A stretch of 64,000 bases of DNA from Reichenbachiella carrageenanivorans. Lineage in GTDB: Bacteria > Bacteroidota > Bacteroidia > Cytophagales > Cyclobacteriaceae. Positions 60,690 through 64,000 of the stretch are shown piece by piece (position 1 is the first letter of the stretch; every line of letters begins with the position of its first letter). Location of the stretch: the NCBI RefSeq assembly GCF_025639805.1, contig NZ_CP106735.1, positions 3,319,501 through 3,383,500 of the forward strand, written 5' to 3'. Position numbers and translations under genes: made by a program. Below the pieces are notes generated by a model. The model did not search any database. It saw only the letters and a list, made by a program, of their open reading frames with translations, and was not told the origin of the DNA.

Positions 60690-61775
60690 ATGAAGAAGAA
60701 AATTGTCTTGCTCACGAGCTTGTGTGCAGTGCTATGCATTGTGAGCTGTGAATCCAAAAAAGAACATCACAAAAAGGAAACTAAATTCCAAGTGACAAGT
60801 CCTGTCAAGTTGGACACCTCCATTGTTAAAGATTATGTATGTCAGGTCAAATCGATTAGGCATATCGAATTGAGAGCCTTAGAGAGAGGCTATTTACAAG
60901 ATTTTTATGTAGACGAAGGCCAATCCGTAAAGCGAGGTCAGCTGATGTTTCAGATCATGCCGAAATTGTATCAGGCTGAAAAGAAAAAAGCACAAGCTGA
61001 AGCCAATTATGCGGAAATCGAATATCTCAATACTAAGAATCTAGCTGAAAAAAATGTAGTTGGACAAAATGAGCTGGCTCTAGCTAAAGCCAAGTATGAC
61101 AAAGCTCTGGCCGAACTGGCATTGGCGCAAGTTCATGTGGGCTTTACTGAGGTTAGAGCGCCGTTCGACGGCATTATGGACCGTCTTCGTGTAAGGCAAG
61201 GGAGCCTTCTCGATGAAGGTGACTTGCTCACTACGCTATCGGATAATAGCAAAATGTGGGTCTATTTCAATGTGCCAGAAGCAGAGTACCTAGATTATCA
61301 GGAAAATAAAGCTACGGATAGCATGCTCGTAGTTAATCTACTCATGGCCAACAATAAGATGTTTGAGTATCCAGGTCTTGTAGAAACTATAGAAGCAGAT
61401 TTTAATAACGAAACGGGTAACATCGCCTTTAGAGCGACATTTCCTAACCCAAAGGGGCTGTTGAGACACGGTGAAACAGGAAATATCCAAATCGTTAAAT
61501 CGATGAAAAATGCTTTGCTTATTCCTCAAAAAGCAACTTTTGAAGTGCTTGATAAGAAGTTCGTGTATGTGATAAACGAACAAAATGAGGTGGTGCCTCG
61601 GCCGATAACCATACTTTCAGAAATGGAAGATTTATATGAAGTAGGGGCAGGGTTGAAAGAAGAGGATAAAATTCTTCTGGAAGGTTTGAGAATCGTGAAA
61701 GCTAAGGATAAAATCAATTACGAATTCTTAGATCCCAAAGTCGTATTCTCCCATCTCAGAATACATGCCGAATAA
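60690..61775 (+). CDS. RND efflux periplasmic adaptor subunit, lipoprotein
   Basis: The 361-residue protein has a lipobox (IVSC, Cys20) and a HlyD/AcrA plan. The first lipoyl half spans about 60-95 (RHIELRALERGYLQDFYVDEGQSVKRGQLMF). An alpha hairpin spans about 95-145 (repeated heptads, KKAQAEANYAEIEYL). The second lipoyl half and beta barrel (VRAPFDGIMDRLRVRQGSLLDEGDLL) end in a membrane-proximal domain. It bridges the inner-membrane pump and an outer-membrane channel. The RND gene follows 32 bases later. Confidence 0.93.
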   Translation: MKKKIVLLTSLCAVLCIVSCESKKEHHKKETKFQVTSPVKLDTSIVKDYVCQVKSIRHIELRALERGYLQDFYVDEGQSVKRGQLMFQIMPKLYQAEKKKAQAEANYAEIEYLNTKNLAEKNVVGQNELALAKAKYDKALAELALAQVHVGFTEVRAPFDGIMDRLRVRQGSLLDEGDLLTTLSDNSKMWVYFNVPEAEYLDYQENKATDSMLVVNLLMANNKMFEYPGLVETIEADFNNETGNIAFRATFPNPKGLLRHGETGNIQIVKSMKNALLIPQKATFEVLDKKFVYVINEQNEVVPRPITILSEMEDLYEVGAGLKEEDKILLEGLRIVKAKDKINYEFLDPKVVFSHLRIHAE

Positions 61776-61807
61776 ACTGATCAATAAGCATTTAAAAAAA
61801 TAAGAAG

Positions 61808-64000
61808 ATGTTTCAAACATTCATACGTAGGCCAGCCCTAGCCATAGTGATCTCTTTGGTCATTATGTTTATGGGAGTACTCGCCATCAAAACGTTACCC
61901 AAATCACAGTTTCCTGATATTGCACCACCGATGGTGGTGGTCTATTTGTCTTATCCAGGAGCTAGTTCGACTGTATTGACAAATTCAGTTTTGATTCCGT
62001 TAGAGCAAGCCATTAATGGTGTGCCTGGCATGAAATACATGTTTTCTACAGCGGCCAGCTCAGGTGAGGCCAATATACAGATCGTTTTCCACAAAGGGAG
62101 TGATCCTAACCAGGCCGTAGTAAACATCAATAACAGAGTGCAACAAATGAAAAACCGCCTCCCACCCATTGTGCAGTTGGAAGGGTTGAGGGTGCAACGT
62201 TTGATGCCTAACATGCTGATGTATGTAAATCTGTACGGTACAGATACGACTAATGTAAATATGAAGTATATCTTCAATTACGCATACATCAATATGCTGC
62301 CAGAGCTGCAGCGGATCAATGGTGTAGGTCGTGCCCAAATCATTGGTAGTAGACAGTATGCCATGCGTGTATGGTTGAATCCAGACAGAATGCGGGCATA
62401 CAATATCTCGTCGGAAGAAGTAATGGAAGCTCTCAATGAGCAAAGTATCATTGGGTCTCCGGGTAGACTAGGACGAGCAGATAGTAAACGATCCGAAGCA
62501 ATTGAGTATGTGTTGACCTACAAAGGTAGGTTCAATGAAGCCGAAGAGTACAAGGATGTCATTGTCAGAGCCAACTCTGAAGGAGAGGTTTTGAGACTAA
62601 AAGATATCGCAGACGTAGAGTTGGGTAGTGAGTATTATGATATTTACTCCAACAAAGACGAATTTCCATCGGCAGCAATAACCCTAAACCAAGCCTATGG
62701 CAGTAATGCCACCGAAGTGATCGAAGAAGTAAAAGCCAAGCTAGAGGAAATGAAAAAGGATTTTCCTCCAGGAGTAGAGTACGAAATCAGTTATGATGTC
62801 TCTAATTTCTTGGATGCTTCTATCGAGGAAGTTATTCACACCCTGAGAGATGCTTTTATTCTGGTGTCACTTGTTGTATTTCTGTTTTTGGGCGATTGGC
62901 GCTCTACACTGATTCCGACGTTGGCGGTTCCAGTGTCGCTGATCGGTGCCTTCTTTGCTATGCAGATGTTTGGTCTTAATATCAATATGATCACCTTGTT
63001 TGCTCTGGTACTAGCCATCGGTATTGTAGTAGATGATGCGATTGTGGTGGTAGAGGCTGTGCATGCCAAGATGGAAGAGAAACACTTATCGCCATTTAAA
63101 GCAGTGAAAGAGGTACTTGTAGAAATCAGTGGAGCCATTATCGCCATCACGCTTTTGATGACAGCGGTATTCGTGCCAGTGTCATTCATGTCGGGGCCTG
63201 TAGGTATATTTTATAGACAGTTTGCAATTACGATGGCATCGTCTATTGTGATCTCTGGAGTAGTAGCCTTGACACTTACGCCTGTGCTCTGTGCCATTAT
63301 TTTGAAAAACAACCATGGTCAGCCAAGAAAGAAAACGTTGATGAATCGATTTATGGATGGATTCAACAGGGGGTTTGAGAAACTGACGGGAAAATACACG
63401 GGACTTTTGAAGCTAATAGCTAATCGGCGTACAGTCACCTTTGGTTTGTTGATCTTGTTTAGCTTAGGAACTTTTGGAGTAGCCAAGCTGCTTCCATCTG
63501 GTTTTATTCCATCCGAAGACCAAGGGATGATCTACGCAGTATTGCAGACGCCTCCGGGTTCTACGCTGGAGAGAACATATGCGATCAGCCGCCAGCTCCA
63601 GAAGTATGCTATGGAAGTGGATGCTATTCAATCAGTGTCTTCGCTAGCTGGATATGAAATATTGACACAAGGTAGAGGGTCTAACTCTGGCACTCTTCTA
63701 ATCAACCTCAAGCCGTGGCATGAGCGTCACCATACGGTGAAGGAAGTGATTGAAGAATTGGAGGAAAAAGCCAAGGACATTCCAGGGGCACAAATCGAGT
63801 TTTTTGATCCACCAGCAGTGCCTGGGTATGGTGCAGCAGGGGGTATTGCACTTCAGCTGTTAGACAAAAATTCCGAAATCAACTATCAACGGTTGGGTGA
63901 AGTCAACGAAGATTTTATGGATGCCCTAGAAGAAAGACCAGAACTTACTTCTTTGTTTACATTCTACAGAACGGATTATCCTCAGTATGAATTAGAAATA
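61808..64000 (+). CDS. RND multidrug efflux permease (HAE1 type), 3' end outside window
   Basis: The first 731 residues of about 1050 are present. The N terminus MFQTFIRRPALAIVISLVIM with KTLPKSQFPDIAPPMVVVYLSYPGAS is typical of AcrB-type pumps. It has the docking/porter region (YAMRVWLNPDRMRAY, then SGRLG-like SPGRLGRADSKR) and helix 4 with the proton-relay pair DD in LAIGIVVDDAIVVVE. The drug:H+ antiporter works with the adaptor upstream and an outer-membrane factor expected downstream. Substrates are unknown. No stop or frameshift appears in the visible part. Confidence 0.94.
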   Translation, partial: MFQTFIRRPALAIVISLVIMFMGVLAIKTLPKSQFPDIAPPMVVVYLSYPGASSTVLTNSVLIPLEQAINGVPGMKYMFSTAASSGEANIQIVFHKGSDPNQAVVNINNRVQQMKNRLPPIVQLEGLRVQRLMPNMLMYVNLYGTDTTNVNMKYIFNYAYINMLPELQRINGVGRAQIIGSRQYAMRVWLNPDRMRAYNISSEEVMEALNEQSIIGSPGRLGRADSKRSEAIEYVLTYKGRFNEAEEYKDVIVRANSEGEVLRLKDIADVELGSEYYDIYSNKDEFPSAAITLNQAYGSNATEVIEEVKAKLEEMKKDFPPGVEYEISYDVSNFLDASIEEVIHTLRDAFILVSLVVFLFLGDWRSTLIPTLAVPVSLIGAFFAMQMFGLNINMITLFALVLAIGIVVDDAIVVVEAVHAKMEEKHLSPFKAVKEVLVEISGAIIAITLLMTAVFVPVSFMSGPVGIFYRQFAITMASSIVISGVVALTLTPVLCAIILKNNHGQPRKKTLMNRFMDGFNRGFEKLTGKYTGLLKLIANRRTVTFGLLILFSLGTFGVAKLLPSGFIPSEDQGMIYAVLQTPPGSTLERTYAISRQLQKYAMEVDAIQSVSSLAGYEILTQGRGSNSGTLLINLKPWHERHHTVKEVIEELEEKAKDIPGAQIEFFDPPAVPGYGAAGGIALQLLDKNSEINYQRLGEVNEDFMDALEERPELTSLFTFYRTDYPQYELEI

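Noticed and set aside
1..64000. CRISPR array, prophage, integrase or insertion sequence
   Set aside because: No direct-repeat/spacer pattern, no transposase or phage structural gene, and no tRNA-linked att site can be seen.

Overview
The window reads as chromosomal core DNA of a member of the Bacteroidota, most likely a marine gliding-type Cytophagales. This is inferred from gene content and signals, not from a marker gene. Promoters, where visible, fit the Bacteroidota pattern (TTTG, about 20 bases, TAnnTTTG). Ribosome-binding sites are weak or absent. The window carries a bacillithiol-synthesis glycosyltransferase (BshA), a methionine synthase split into two polypeptides behind a SAM-I riboswitch, 7TMR-DISM and PAS histidine kinases, and sphingolipid/fatty-acid hydroxylase and desaturase genes. 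I see no rRNA, tRNA, CRISPR array, integrase, transposase or prophage gene.

Layout. 0-9 kb: end of CinA, a dihydrolipoamide acyltransferase (E2), a lone SiaC-like protein, miaA, an NlpC/P60 hydrolase, clpS-recR, an aspartate-type aminotransferase and a hybrid sensor kinase. 9-14 kb: hemE, a membrane protein, sppA, folK and a TauE-type permease. 14-19 kb: a reverse-strand module for a periplasmic molybdenum hydroxylase, with 2Fe-2S subunit, molybdopterin subunit carrying a Tat signal, c-type cytochrome, XdhC and a MocA-like nucleotidyltransferase. It is flanked by a REP-type inverted pair. 19-27 kb: class V aminotransferase, then surface-glycan genes (YfhO-like, GT4, CDP-glycerol glycerophosphotransferase-like, methyltransferase, GT2). 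27-33 kb: PAS kinase, lipoprotein, and an operon of a small membrane protein, mutL, rhomboid, ABM-domain protein and a second rhomboid.

33-45 kb: a large protein joining a degenerate NagZ/GH3-like region to a beta-lactamase-type serine hydrolase, then bshA, a fatty-acid hydroxylase, a VWA plus MoxR/ChlI-type ATPase pair, an orphan LolD/MacB-type ABC ATPase, a SpoIIAA-like protein, rlmF and a DEAD-box helicase. 45-49 kb: coupled DUF2339/DUF3999 membrane genes, an EF-hand protein and a lipoprotein. 49-55.4 kb: a methionine/one-carbon group transcribed leftward from a SAM-I riboswitch (metH N-part, metH C-part, peroxiredoxin, metF). 55.5-60 kb: DUF6265-like and SIMPL proteins, desaturase, DsbA/FrnE-like oxidoreductase and bioB. 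60-64 kb: an orphan exported small protein followed by an RND efflux adaptor and an RND permease that runs off the window.

Most of the window is housekeeping, and no dramatic new defence or biosynthetic system is evident. The best second-look items are the dead GH3/serine hydrolase fusion, the REPIN-like pair, the complete molybdo-hydroxylase module with its own cytochrome, the double-rhomboid operon, the VWA/AAA pair behind a structured 355-base gap, the SAM-I riboswitch on split metH, and the orphan gene that seems to have a nearly leaderless promoter in front of the RND pump. All functional calls come from motif and family recognition by eye, with no database search.
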